DNA of 64,000 nt, taken from Sinonovacula constricta (Eukaryota > Mollusca > Bivalvia > Cardiida > Solecurtidae). Each line of letters begins with the position of its first letter. Positions within the stretch are counted from its first letter, which is position 1. The translations under genes were made by a program, and so were the position numbers. Shown one piece after another: positions 31,951-43,405 of the stretch. The stretch covers positions 83,233,251 through 83,297,250 of the forward strand of contig CM017556.1 in assembly GCA_007844125.1 (NCBI GenBank), given 5' to 3'. Under the pieces are notes generated by a model. It was not told where the DNA came from. It searched no databases and saw only the letters and a program-made list of their open reading frames with translations.

Positions 31951-32782
31951 ACAAAAGTAGAATGAATCACCGGGATTCAGGGAAATGAGACTGGTTCTAA
32001 TATCATTTGAAAAGTACTTGGCCAGCTATCGCAGTCAATGCAGCAATAAAATGCTGTTTAAGAAATTAGCATACATTTAATTTACAACAGCATATGCGTT
32101 GTCTGACATTTTCGGAGCTCTAAATTCACACATAAGCACAAGGTTCAGTATACAGGATTACATTTGTATTTGTGCAATGAACAATGACATAATATTTATA
32201 TTCACTAAATATGTGCCTTATAAAATGCATACTCAGGAATGTTCCTGACAAAGATGTACGTCATTTAATGATTTCCTTCAAAGGTAAAAATTGATACCCA
32301 AATGTGTGTTTGAGAAGAAAGTGTGCCCAAAATACCATATACAAGAGTAATAGAGTGTTACGTGTTACTGACATAGGCAAATACTGTCGGATATCAAAAT
32401 TTTAATCTGCCATTATCTACCGATACTCCTCACTCCGGATATGTTACGCTGTCTTACACTAATCCCCAATGTCTCAAATACCACGTGACCGTTACGAAGA
32501 TGAATGCTTGAGTAAATCGGCAATGTCAAATTCATCCAAACGTTTAATATAACATTTTTTTTTGAATAGCTTAATATCACTCAGTCTTCGTCGCTAAAAT
32601 AGAACTAGTCAGTCATAGAAATTCAGACACATAAGAGGCTGCACGTTGGAGACAGGAAATATATTTAATCAGAAAAGACTTCTGAAATAAGTGACCAGAC
32701 GAATCGCTCCCTGTATGCAGAATAGGCAGCTGTGAAAACAATGTGTCAAATTAACGAACGTTTACAAAGATTTAAAATCTGA

Positions 32783-34935
32783 CACTAGCAGGGGTAAGAT
32801 GTATACTTACACTAGCAGGGGTAAGATGTATACTTACACTAGCAGGGGTAAGATATATCTTACCCTAGCAGAAGTAAGATGTATACTTACCCTAGCAGGG
32901 GTAAGATTTATAGTTATACTAGCAGGGGTAAGATGTATACTAACCCTAGCAGGGGTAAGATGTATACTTACACTAGCAGGGGTAAGATGTATACTTACCC
33001 TAGCAGGGGTAAGATGCATACTTACACTAGCAGAGGTAAGATCTATACTTACACTAGCAAGGGTAAGATGTATACTTACCCTAGCAGGGGTAAGATGTAT
33101 ACTTACACTAGCAGGGGTAAGATATATACTTACACTAGCAGGGGTAAGATGTATACTTACACTAGCAAGGGCAAGATGTATACTTCCCCTAGCAGGGGTA
33201 AGATGTATACTTACCCTAGCAGGGGTAAGATGTATACTTACACTAGCAGGGGTAAGATATATACTTACACTAGCTGGGGTAAGATGTATACTTACCCTAG
33301 CAGGGGTAAGATGTATACTTACCCTAGCAGGAGTAAGATATATACTTACACTAGCAAGGGTAAGATGTATACTTACACTAGCAGGGGTAAGATGTATACT
33401 TACACTAGCAAGGGTAAGATGTATACTTACACTAGCAGGGGTAAGATGTATACTTACACTAGCAGGGGTAAGATGTATACTTACACTAGCAGGGTTAAGA
33501 TGTATACTTACACTAGCAGGGGTAAGATGTATACTTACACTAGCAGGGGTAAGATGTATACTTACACTAGCTGGGGTAAGATGTATACTTACCCTAGCAG
33601 GGGTAAGATGTATACTTACCCTAGCAGGAGTAAGATATATACTTACACTAGCAAGGGTAAGATGTATACTTACACTAGCAAGGGTAAGATGTATACTTAG
33701 CAGGGGTAAGATGTATACTTACACTAGCAGGGGTAAGATGTATACTTACCCTAGCAGGGGTAAGATGTATACTTACACTAGCAAGGGTAAGATGTATACT
33801 TACACTAGCAGGAGTAAGATATATACTAACCCTAGCAGGGGTAAGATGTATACTTACACTAGCAGGGGTAAGATATGTACTTACCCTAGCAGGGGTAAGA
33901 TGTATACTTACACTAGCAGGGGTAAGATATATACTTACCCTAGCAGGGGTAAGATGTATACTTACACTAGCAAGGGTAAGATGTATACTTGCACTAGCAG
34001 GGGTAAGATGTATACTTACACTAGCAGGGGTAAGATATATACTTACACTAGCAGGGGTAAGATGTATACTTACACTAGCAGGGGTAAGATGTATACTTAC
34101 ACTAGCAGGGGTAAGATGTATACTTACACTAGTAAGGGTAAGATGTATACTTACACTAGCAGGGGTTAGATGTATACTTACACTAGCAGGGTTAAGATGC
34201 ATACTTACACTAGCAGGGGTAAGATATGTACTTACCCTAGCAGGCGTAAGATGTATACTTACACTAGCAGGGGTAAGATGTATACTTACACTAGCAGGGG
34301 TAAGATATGTACTAACCCTAGCAGGGGTAAAATGTACACTTACACTAGCAGGGGTAAAATGTACACTTACACTAGCAGGGGTAAGATGTATAATTACACT
34401 AGCAGGGGTAAGATATGTACTTACCCTAGCAGGGGTAAGATGTATACTTACACTAGCAGGGGTAAGATGTATACTTACACTAGCAGGGGTAAGTTATATA
34501 CTTACCCTAGCAGGGGTAAGATGTATACTTACCCTAGCAGGGGTAAGATGTATACTTACACTAGCAGGGGTAAGATATATACTTACCCTAGCAAGGGTAA
34601 GATGTATACTTACACTAGCAGGGGTAAGATGTATACTTACACTAGCAGGGGAAAGATGTATACTTACACTAGCAGGGGTAAGATATATACTTACACTAGT
34701 AAGTGTAAGATGTATACTTACCCTAGCAGGGTTAAGATATATACTTACCCTAGCAGGGGTAAGATGTATACTTACACTAGCAAGGGTAATATGTATACTT
34801 ACCCTAGCAGGGGTAAGATGTATACTTACACTAGCAAGGGTAAGATGTAAACTTACACTATCAGGGGTAAGATGTAAACTTACCCTAGCAGGGGTAAGAT
34901 GTATACTTACCCTAGCAGGGGTAAGATATATACTG
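32783..34935. repeat. 27-bp minisatellite, about 80 copies
   Basis: The unit is gtaagatgtatacttacact + agcaggg, 27 bases. Because 27 is a multiple of three, long open frames (up to 456 codons) appear in several frames on both strands; these are not genes. Positions 17-18 of the unit alternate between cact and ccct, and caagg replaces caggg in a subset. An 11-unit block (297 bp) starting with the rare tagctgggg variant recurs at 33271 and 33568, showing higher-order duplication. Each unit has near-palindromic gtaag...cttac ends. Confidence 0.97.
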
Positions 34936-34979
34936 ACCGCGAACGGTTAGTATGCATATCTGCACAATGCAAAAAAAAA

Positions 34980-35060
34980 TATTTTAATTAAATTGCTTAA
35001 CCGATTTATCAACTTCTCTGTAGCTCCGCTTATTTTATATGGAACAAACTGTGTTATATT
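34980..35060. repeat. Dispersed repeat fragment (relative at 57838-57905)
   Basis: aaattgcttaaccgatttat and the cgcttattttatatggaaca block recur in the same order in diverged form at 57841-57900. No element boundaries could be set. Confidence 0.5.
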
Positions 35061-35070
35061 ATATTTCAAT

Positions 35071-35470
35071 AAGAATATATGACAAAGTCCTATGAGTATT
35101 GCAACATATACCAAACTCCAAAAAGGCACAGAACAAAGGTATTTCACATGCATGCCAAGCGAAAAGTAAGAACAAATTTGTGATGAGTCATTTAAGGAAA
35201 AGAGCAAAGCCCACAGTTACCGCCTTGGAACGGTCAGTCGGCAATATGGACCGACTGGGGTGCTTAAACCGGTTTTACAGAGCTCTAACCTCGCACTTCC
35301 TGACGAGTTTCTCAAATGCAAGAAACGAAAAGAAAAACGATCGATTTGAAAACAAAATGTCCATGCGCTGATATTTTCTATACGTTATGACGAAAGTAGT
35401 GACGTCATCGAAAAATAATGTCCACGTAGTGTTCAGAAAAGGAATATGGTATTATTTCGATTTGAAAAAC
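35071..35470 (+). repeat. 400-bp direct repeat, copy 1
   Basis: Nearly identical to 35722-36119, offset 650-651 bases. It starts aagaatatatgacaaagtcc and ends ..ttatttcgatttgaaaaa. Few substitutions and one single-base indel were seen by eye. No LTR-style TG..CA ends, primer site or protein lie between the copies. Confidence 0.85.
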
Positions 35471-35721
35471 AACACAAAAATGGTTGACCACAATTAAAAT
35501 TAACTTTCTGAATCATGAACAAACATGACCAGAGACGAATAAATGGTTGTAGTATCCTGTTCATGTGAAGATGGAATTGAAGAACCAATGTTCAATGTCC
35601 ATCAAAGGAAATACACGTAACAATCCTTATAGGATGAATTAAATGACAACATAGATTACATGCACGGGGAGATTTTTTACGACCGCCACACTGCACAAGT
35701 AACATTATTGTGATCATGAAT

Positions 35722-36119
35722 AAGAATATATGACAAAGTCCTATGAGTATTGCAACATATACCAAACTCTGAAAAGGCACAGAACAAAGGTATTTCACAT
35801 GCATGCCAAGCGAAAAGTAAGAACAAATTTGTGATGAGTCATTTAAGGAAAAGAGCAAACCCGACAGTTACCGCCTTGGAACGGTCAGACGCAATATAGA
35901 CCGACTGGGGTGCTTAAACCGGTTTTACAGAGCTCTAACCTCGCACTTCCTGACGAGTTTGTCAAATGCAAGCAACGAAAAGAAAAACGATCGATTTGAA
36001 AACAAAATGTTCATGCGCTGATATTTTCTATACGTTATGACGAAAGTAGTGACGTCATCGAAAAATAATGTCCACATAGTGTTCAGAAAAGGAATATGGT
36101 ATTATTTCGATTTGAAAAA
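35722..36119 (+). repeat. 400-bp direct repeat, copy 2
   Basis: Second copy of the direct duplication. The 250 bases between the copies are unrelated. It is best explained as a recent tandem or segmental duplication. The short conserved open frame on the minus strand in both copies is a by-product of their similarity. Confidence 0.85.
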
Positions 36120-36990
36120 ATCAAACTTTTTCAGATACTTCTGTCCTCAGGATGATCACAACTCCGACGTATCTGTTGGAGGGATATGTACAGAACTGCA
36201 TTTTTTTCTTGGTCGTTTACCATTGAACTTTTTAAATTTCGTTATATATAAAATGAAAACTGCGTTTAATTGACATTTATTTTTCGTGTTAGGATGACGC
36301 TCTTTATTTCATAGGCACTGACATTTTTTAAGGCAACTTCTTGACTAAAGTTTTCTTGGTTTTATAATGCCTTGTATAAATTCTATTTATTCCTCATTAA
36401 CCTCCTGTCTGCTGCGTTTTATTAAAATGTCTTACATTGGTTTTAAAAACAAACGATTTATTTCTTGTATAAATAAACAGCTTGGATCAAATTCTACATA
36501 AATGATCATAACCAGAAATTTGGAGCTTGTAATTGCGTAGTTTCTCTGTTGGCAATAAAGAAGTATGCCATAATAAAATACAATTATTGTTTTAATATTT
36601 AAAAGTATGCAATTTAACATTTTACGTTTAATCTGTATCTGATAGGAAACCTCACCAGAAGAGATCACTAAGATCTAGAAACATAAACATTTCACCCACA
36701 CCACTCCACACCAGCGACCATGCGTACACATCATATCATGTCTAGCTACGCCCCTGGGGATATAAGAGAACATATTCGCCATAAGTGTTTTACTTACATA
36801 CAATTTAATCACAATTCAGTCACACATATTGAGTTTTAAGATGAACGGTGCTTTCAGCCAAAAGGTTGTGTTGTTGTTTTTGTTTTGTTTTGTTTCCGGT
36901 TTAAATACGATCGTTTGACAGAGTCCTATGATAAATGAAAATAAACATTAAAATTTAATCTAGAACTAACACCAGACAATTGAAATAAAA
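36120..36990. other. Non-genic stretch
   Basis: Nothing beyond AT-rich sequence and short open frames with no protein-like composition is visible. Confidence 0.4.
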
Positions 36991-36994
36991 TGGA

Positions 36995-37212
36995 AGTATA
37001 TGTAGCAATCATGGTCTTTAATGCGACGTAAAGCCTTTGTTGATGAAGAAAGACCCATGACAAATCTAAAATAAAAAACCACCGGCACATCACAGTCCAG
37101 CCAGAAGACATCCCAAGACAAAATGTCTTGCCTCGACCGGGACTCGAACCCGCGAGGTGATAGATTGAACAGATACCAGTCAGCGGCCTTTACCGCTCGG
37201 CCTGAGGCGCCA
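36995..37212 (-). mobile_element. SINE family C copy, diverged
   Basis: Contains aatgcgacgtaaagcctttg, accaccggcacatcacagtc-like body and tcgaccgggactcgaacccg with a tRNA-like head to ggcctgaggcgcc. The head is almost complete. Confidence 0.6.
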
Positions 37213-37465
37213 CTGTAAGAAATGTATGTTCCAAATATTTGTTACACTGAAAACTACGGTGGCAGCGTCTCGCTATAGAGGAAAGAGGCTATCAAACAGA
37301 AAACGCCAAACACTCACATCATTTCACTGCAAGTTTAATATTAGTACTAGAATTCAGTATACATGTATTGTTGCATAGTAGACTTTCATAAGCTCCATGT
37401 CACATCTTTAATTAGTTGATACATTGCATTAATGTTTGATGCACGGAAATGGATAATAAATTATA

Positions 37466-38090
37466 ACAAGAGGGCCATGATGGCCCTGAATCGCTCACCT
37501 GAGGACCCTGGCTTTGAGTAAGACTAAATGCACTCAACTGAGCCTTTGGCATGTAGTGATCATATGTTATCTGTTTATCAAATGTTGCACCTTAACGCAT
37601 CAAGATGTCCATGAAGAAAGAAAATCTGGTAAAGTACTGTGAGGATTACGTAAAAGAAAAACACACATAAAACACAACACAACTCGCTGAGAGTGTTTAC
37701 ATGGATAGTTAGTAATTTGGCTTACTGACCTACTTTTTAATACCATTTGATACCAGTTTTCAAGTGACCTACATTTGACACCACGCGATCCAATTACGAT
37801 ATTCTTAAAGGCTCCATGAAGACAATCTTTATGACCAAAGTTTTGTGAAATGAAGTCCATAAATGTGGCATCTTGTGTGTTCACGCGTTTTTTTTCTACA
37901 ATTAGACCAAGTGACCTATTTTTGACTACACATGACCTAGTTACAAACCTTATGCAAACATCCTGAGTTTAGTGAATATTGGATCAAAACTGCAGACTCA
38001 CAAGCAAATTTGCTAAGGCTCGCACGACGCACAACGGACGAAGAGCTCTCAGAAAGCTCACACTGAGCACGTTGTACTCGGGTGAGCTAA
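37466..38090. mobile_element. Helentron/HINE-like element, second, short copy
   Basis: Left hairpin gggccatgatggccc (37472-37486) and gctcacctga (37493-37502); right hairpin gagcacgttgtactc (38065-38079, one mismatch), gggtgagctaa to 38090. It has little more than two diverged core units (tagttacaaacc, caagtgacctatttttgac) instead of seven. It confirms the ends of the family. Confidence 0.7.
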
Positions 38091-38998
38091 AAAGGGGGAA
38101 TCAAAATTCAATAATAAAAACCTTTTAGTATTCCATATCCATAATACATAATTAGCGACAACAAAGCAACAATAACACATTCAACAACATTGTGTCAGCA
38201 AAATGCGATTAATTAGATTTGATTATTACTGTAAATTAACAAAAACAAATTATTATGGATAATATGTTTCATTTATAAGCACCTAATTCAATAGAATTAA
38301 AAAATATACAACCTCTACTTATATGAATCATTACATGATAGAACAGATTTATTAATAATGTCTCATTAAAATAACATTAAAGCTAGTTTTATCATATACA
38401 TTTTTTAAAATTTTAAATCAGGTTTTACCAAATTCATTTTCACCCGGTTGCTATAATTATGTATAACAATATTTTACTGTGTTTTCCGAGCCAAAATTCA
38501 GAGAATCGTGTCTGTTCAATGTAAATACTCAGTAAATATTTTTATTTCGATGGCGACATTTTCTTAATAAACCAGTCTCCTTAAATTCTTAATTGACATT
38601 TTGGTCCAGTCGGCACATAAATATAAACAGCGATGAAGGGCTCTACGTTTTGTTGCTCTTTTTGTACAAATTAACAAGAAGGCGTTCTTTGTCAATAATG
38701 AAAATAATATAAAAATCGGAAAATAAATATTTTGTTTAAAGCTGCACAAATACACATACGCTTTCTCTGAAAACTAAAGCTCCTTTTTTCTGCCCAAAAA
38801 ACATAATTGGATATACGTTCTTTGATCTTTGGATTGACCACTTATTTCATGCTGCAGAACGAACCACATTTCCTTTTGAACGTGGGTTAGCCATTGCGTA
38901 TGTCTTATATAATTGAACACTTGGATATTGAAAACAAACATGTTCTAGCAGAATTTAACTTTTATCAGTGATAACTTATAAGTACATGTACTAAGGTA
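38091..38998. other. Non-genic AT-rich stretch
   Basis: No exon, array or transposon terminus that I can support. Confidence 0.4.
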
Positions 38999-39006
38999 GT
39001 TAGGGG

Positions 39007-40272
39007 CAGGGCCGTCATCGATTCGGCCGATATTGATATATCGATACACATATTAAAATATCGGTATATCGATGCGCATTTCAAAATATCGATATATCGG
39101 CGGGAAAAATCGAAAGAAAAATGTTTAAAAATTTGTTAAACATTTTTTGTCAACCGGAAGTCTACAGAATGTTGTATGAAATGGACGGAACTGTTGTAAA
39201 CGTAATACCATTGACAACGATCAGAAATATGACAATTCGTGAAAAAAATCATCTAAGTGCTTAACATATCATTAACAATTTGACAATGTTGTTTTAAAGT
39301 AAGGAGACAGTAGCAAGATCATGAATTTGCAATTTGTAAAAGAAATCAACAAAATACTGTATTATTCTGTTTAAATTTGAAGATTTTGTATCCAACTGAG
39401 TGGTGGGGCGTGCATCAAAAGGAGTTCCCTAGACTTTCGAAAATGGCCACCGACTATCTTCAAGTATCTGCAGCTAGTGTGCCTTCAGAACGTGTGTTCT
39501 CTACAGCAGGAAACATCATTTCCACAACAACAACAACAACAAAAAAAAAACACGATCATCGCTCACGACGGAAAACAAAGCCATGCTGGTGTTCTTATAC
39601 CACAACTACCGTCAGCTCAAGGCCTTAAAAGTTGTAACTGGGTGAAGATTGTTTATGACTTGTGCTTAAGGTGTGTTGTTGTACATAATGGGAAAATGTT
39701 ACTAAACAGTATTATATTATGCTTCACATACACTTATAATGTGAATGTCTTTACATTGTAACACTATCATATAAGTTTATGACTTGGTGTACCTGACTGG
39801 GGACTTTTCACTTCTGAAGTTTATGAAAATGTTTTTATTTACTGTCTGTAGTTTGTTTATGTCAGTACATTTGTTAATCTGACTGTAGTCACTATAAAGT
39901 AATAGTGTATATCAGTAAAGTGAGGAACACTCTCTGTTTATTTAATTAAATGTTAAAAACATAAGCATTTCGTTTTCATCTTGGAAAAAGTTATAAACAA
40001 ATTAAAAACTATTTTTCCACATTTTATTTGAAAAGTACTGTTAAACATCAAGCTTTAAGTACAAGAATGTTAGTGGAAAATATATTAAAGAAGAACACTA
40101 AGCATAAGTATAACCAGAATGTGCATACAAGGCAGTAATTAAATAAGAATTACAATTTCTCCCAATTCCTTTCGATATGTCGATATATCGATATATCGAT
40201 ATATGGACGATATTTTTCTTTCGATATATCGATATCATCGATATGCTTTTTAGCGTATCAATGACGGCACTA
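39007..40272 (+). mobile_element. hAT-type DNA transposon remnant, 1.27 kb
   Basis: Left end cagggccgtcatcgattcgg; the reverse complement of the right end is tagtgccgtcattgatacg, a typical hAT-style inverted terminus. Both subterminal regions hold repeated atatcgatatatcg motifs. The 8-bp target duplication gttagggg is at 38999-39006; its right partner is preserved at 40546-40553, displaced by the SINE inserted at the junction. Inside, only the 3' part of a transposase gene remains. Confidence 0.85.
39371..39645 (+). pseudogene. hAT transposase C-terminal (dimerisation) region, frameshifted
   Basis: In one frame (39377-39520) the sequence reads YPTEWWGVHQKEFPRLSKMA and then VSAASVPSERVFSTAGNIIS, the signature of the hAT C-terminal dimerisation domain (WW..h..fP.L...A..yl.v..sSv.sER.FS.aG). 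A CAA/A tract follows at 39522-39552. After it the match continues in another frame (39553-39645) as SSLTTENKAMLVFLYHNYRQ and then LK, ending at TGA 39643-39645. The microsatellite thus splits one domain into two frames. The N-terminal BED finger and the catalytic part are absent. The protein would have acted on the element's own ends. Nonfunctional as it stands. Confidence 0.88.
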
Positions 40273-40279
40273 GTTAGGG

Positions 40280-40539
40280 ATGGGGATGGGATGAGATTAG
40301 CCGGCATTTTTGCCGATACTGTACAGCGACATTTCTATCATTACAGCACAGGGGCACTTATGAGGTGACCAGGGACTGAACCCGGCCGGTCCATTATACT
40401 GACACCGACGAGTCAGGCGTAATGCTGTCCCCGTAGTCCCGAGCGTTAGGAGGGAAGCCACTACTACCAACTTTAAAGTCTTTGGTATGACCCGGCCGGG
40501 GTTCGAACCCACGACCTCCCGATCCGCAAGCCGACGCTC
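40280..40539 (-). mobile_element. SINE family B inserted at the hAT right end
   Basis: Minus-strand copy with B-box gggttcgaacc and the family body. The head is cut at cgtcggcttgcgg. A perfect 13-bp duplication gcactagttaggg flanks it at 40267-40279 and 40540-40552. The duplicated bases include the last six of the hAT element and its target duplication, which dates the SINE after the hAT. Confidence 0.9.
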
Positions 40540-40559
40540 GCACTAGTTAGGGGTGGGAA

Positions 40560-41990
40560 AAGTGAAAAAAAATGTGTTACAAAATAGCTGACACAGCGTA
40601 ATGATCTTAACGTTTGGTTTAGTATAGCATCGATACAGGTATGATCATATGGAGACGTAAAGCTATTATAGATAGTTTCCACATCAGTGAAGAATCCTTA
40701 TCTGTGCAGCCATCTTTGATGGCAACTTCAAGGGATTTTCAGATGAATTGAATATAGAAGCGTAAATTTTATTTTCTTGTAATTTCTTCCATTTGTTGTC
40801 CAGAAATTAAAAGCTATATACCATTGGAAAGCTCGTGAAATTCATATTTTTAGAATATATATTTTTTTTTAAATTGATAAATTACAAAGAATTAATACAC
40901 AGAAATAAATAAAGTTATTGGCTCGTCCTTAAACAAAATGATCAGTGAAACTTTTTTGGTTATATTTTTTCTACCTTTAAAACTATCAAAACATATTTTT
41001 GATATTTATAATACTTTATAAAAGCTGTTAAATTTGATATAAAAATTAGTAAAAAGACTGAAAAATAAAAAACACAGTGGTGAGTTTAATACACCACATA
41101 TTTCCAGATTTCGGCCTGCATTAGCTTCTGCCTTCAACAATGCTTGCCTTAAACTGTCGTATCAGTGCCTATGACATCACATGGAACCTATCTATTTGTA
41201 GAGGGAGAGCATGGACATATAAATAGATAGACCGGGCGCGCTATTTATAACCCGCGAGCTATTGGTCGCCATCTTGGAAAGCATACTCGTTTAGCGCGTC
41301 TATAGATACGCTATGATAATACAAGGAAAATCGTAGAATATTTTCCGATAACACTGCGCGTTTTATGTATTTTTATTTCCTTCAGAGTATTAAACAACAC
41401 AGTTTCTGCAGGAGCTTATATCTCTTGTGCCTTTATATGCATAGAAATTTATATTATTTAAATTAATTTTTACCTGATCTGATTTATAGACATGATGCTG
41501 TACATAGTAGGAATCTAGACTGGATGAAACGATCGAGAAGTATATAGGGGATTTTTCCCTATTGTACCGCTTTTAGATGATTTTTATACAGGATGACAAT
41601 ACTACAGTTAGAGTCATGTTATTTTTCTCTTTTATTTCAATTATAACAGACTATTTAGATCTACTCGGTAGATAAACTAATGTTAAAAACCATATAAGTA
41701 AGTATTTCTGCTAGCCTAGGCAGACTGAGGCCAAATATTGGATTTAAAAATATGAATAAAATCGTCATAAGAATTTTCAGTACTTTGTTGCACGATCCCA
41801 GAAGATGATGCATACACTTAATATTTTTTCATTAAAATCACTTCAATATGTTTGCCATGTATATATGCAAACATGTAAATGTACACCTAAAAAGATTGAG
41901 GTTTTGAGTACCATAAGTTACTGATTACACTTGGAGTGTATGTTTTATTAAAGATAATAATTTTCGTTAATACTAGATCTATCTAGTTCA
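40560..41990. other. Non-genic stretch with left arm of an inverted repeat
   Basis: Mostly AT-rich. The notable part is 41205-41290, the left arm of the inverted repeat described at 41205-43735. Confidence 0.4.
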
Positions 41991-41992
41991 CT

Positions 41993-42568
41993 ATGCAGGA
42001 AGATTCACACATGGTAGCACCAAATACTTCAACATCACAAGACACAACAATAAGAATTAGTAAGTCAATCAGTTCGTAGCCTTTATTTATACTCATTATC
42101 AATACAATTTTGTATTCTGACCACAGTTATTCACTAAAATATTATTACCAAACAATGAAAATGACTAATTTACATGTGACATCATAACATAAATATTAAA
42201 TATGTCACTTGTTTTTATAATACAAACTGTAAGCATTTAAAAAAATAATGTTCACACAGCAAAATTTAATGCCCAAGATTTGCAAAAGGTTTTGGTTAAG
42301 GTAAGAATACTTTTAATTTGTGTAGAATACTAAGGTAACGTGCACGGCATGCCCTAAAATTAATGTTATTAATAAAAACGTGTTTGTTAAATTTCAGCTT
42401 ACTATACTAGTTTATAAAAGATGTTTGAAATAATAAAACATTTTCAAAAATGTTTACTAAAACATAGCTTCATAATACTATGAATCTTAATGCATATTTA
42501 ATAAGCTAACATAATATCTTTGTTAGAAGGAACCAGAGTACAGAAAGTGTGATTTCAAGAAGTCATAA
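41993..42568 (+). CDS. Three phase-compatible small exons, unknown or decayed gene
   Basis: Exon a 41993-42059 starts ATG (MQEDSHMVAPNTSTSQDTTI..) and ends at GTAAGT. Exon b 42260-42300 follows ttcacacag, encodes KFNAQDLQKVLVK after a split Thr codon, and ends at GTAAGA. Exon c 42527-42568 follows tttgttag and encodes KEPEYRKCDFKKS, then stop. Phases fit exactly, giving only 49 residues. Further protein-like sequence (QSDPFAFLRKGNTKKYYDSE) is open at 42600-42728 in another frame, so a longer gene may have been broken. I recognise no family. It sits inside the inverted-repeat segment, so it may be a transposon gene. Confidence 0.3.
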
Positions 42569-43318
42569 TGTTGAATCTCCAATTTAACTACATGTAGATG
42601 AGTGTTCATTTGAACACCTTGGTCAAAATAAAAAAGTTAACATAAAGCGACAAAGTGATCCCTTTGCTTTTCTTCGAAAGGGCAACACGAAAAAGTATTA
42701 TGACAGTGAAGTAGATAAAAATGCATAATATGGAACAAGTGTTTTTCTATCACATGGACAAGAACTGAATTTCTCAAAATGTGTATAGTTTGTGTGTGCA
42801 TAATTCTTCTAAACTAGCATATGAAATCTCAAGTTCATTCATGCTTAATGAAGCAGTCATTAGAGTTTTATAAAAAATATTTTACAATGTCTATGCTATG
42901 AAGGAGTCCTGGAGAATTTAAAAAATCATTGTAAAAAGTATAAATTTACTAAACAATGCACAAGAATTCTGCTGGTTTAAACCAACAGGTCTATTAAACA
43001 AAAATATTGGACAAATATTCTACAAATGTGGATCAAATCTTCCACAGAATCGAAGACTTTTAACTACACATGTATACATGGATGTGAAGATGTACAAAAC
43101 TTAACACTGTCAGGCTATGCTTCCTTAAGGCTTTCTCTTTATCTGAGTTGACTTCAACTAAAATATTGTATCTCTTACAAACATGTACTTATTTCTTTTA
43201 AAAAGAACTGTTTTGTTTGAGTTATGTCGCATTGTTTTTCCCTTCTGTCGCAAATTTAAAGTCTTGGTCATGTGTTGCACTCTGAAAGAACTGATTAGAA
43301 ATAAGCAGCATGTACCAG

Positions 43319-43392
<74 letters not shown>

Positions 43393-43405
43393 CGATCGAT
43401 CGATG
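43319..43405. repeat. (CT)n followed by (CGAT)n microsatellite
   Basis: About 70 bases of ct dinucleotides, then cgatcgatcgatcgat. The Leu/Ser frame and the Arg/Glu frame across it are artefacts. Confidence 0.97.

Larger units (their letters stand above)
31175..32255 (-). repeat. 1-kb composite repeat, right inverted copy (partner at 11341-12395)
   Basis: Reverse-complement order of the left copy: family C SINE (31175-31372), the spacer with aagcatatcatatcacag, the 31-bp minisatellite (31455-31950), then ~300 bases ending in ggaatgttcctgacaaagat. Divergence between the copies is modest and spread out. Confidence 0.75.

Noticed and set aside
32799..34850. Long open frames of up to 456 codons on both strands
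   Set aside because: They arise because the 27-bp repeat unit is a multiple of three and lacks stops in several frames; the translations are pure 9-residue repeats and exist in sense and antisense alike.
32783..34935. CRISPR-like array
   Set aside because: Units are contiguous with no unique spacers, and the context is an animal genome; the same holds for the 35-bp and 53-bp arrays.
35071..36119. LTR retrotransposon with 400-bp LTRs
   Set aside because: Only 250 bases separate the repeats; no TG..CA ends, primer-binding site, polypurine tract or target duplication was seen.
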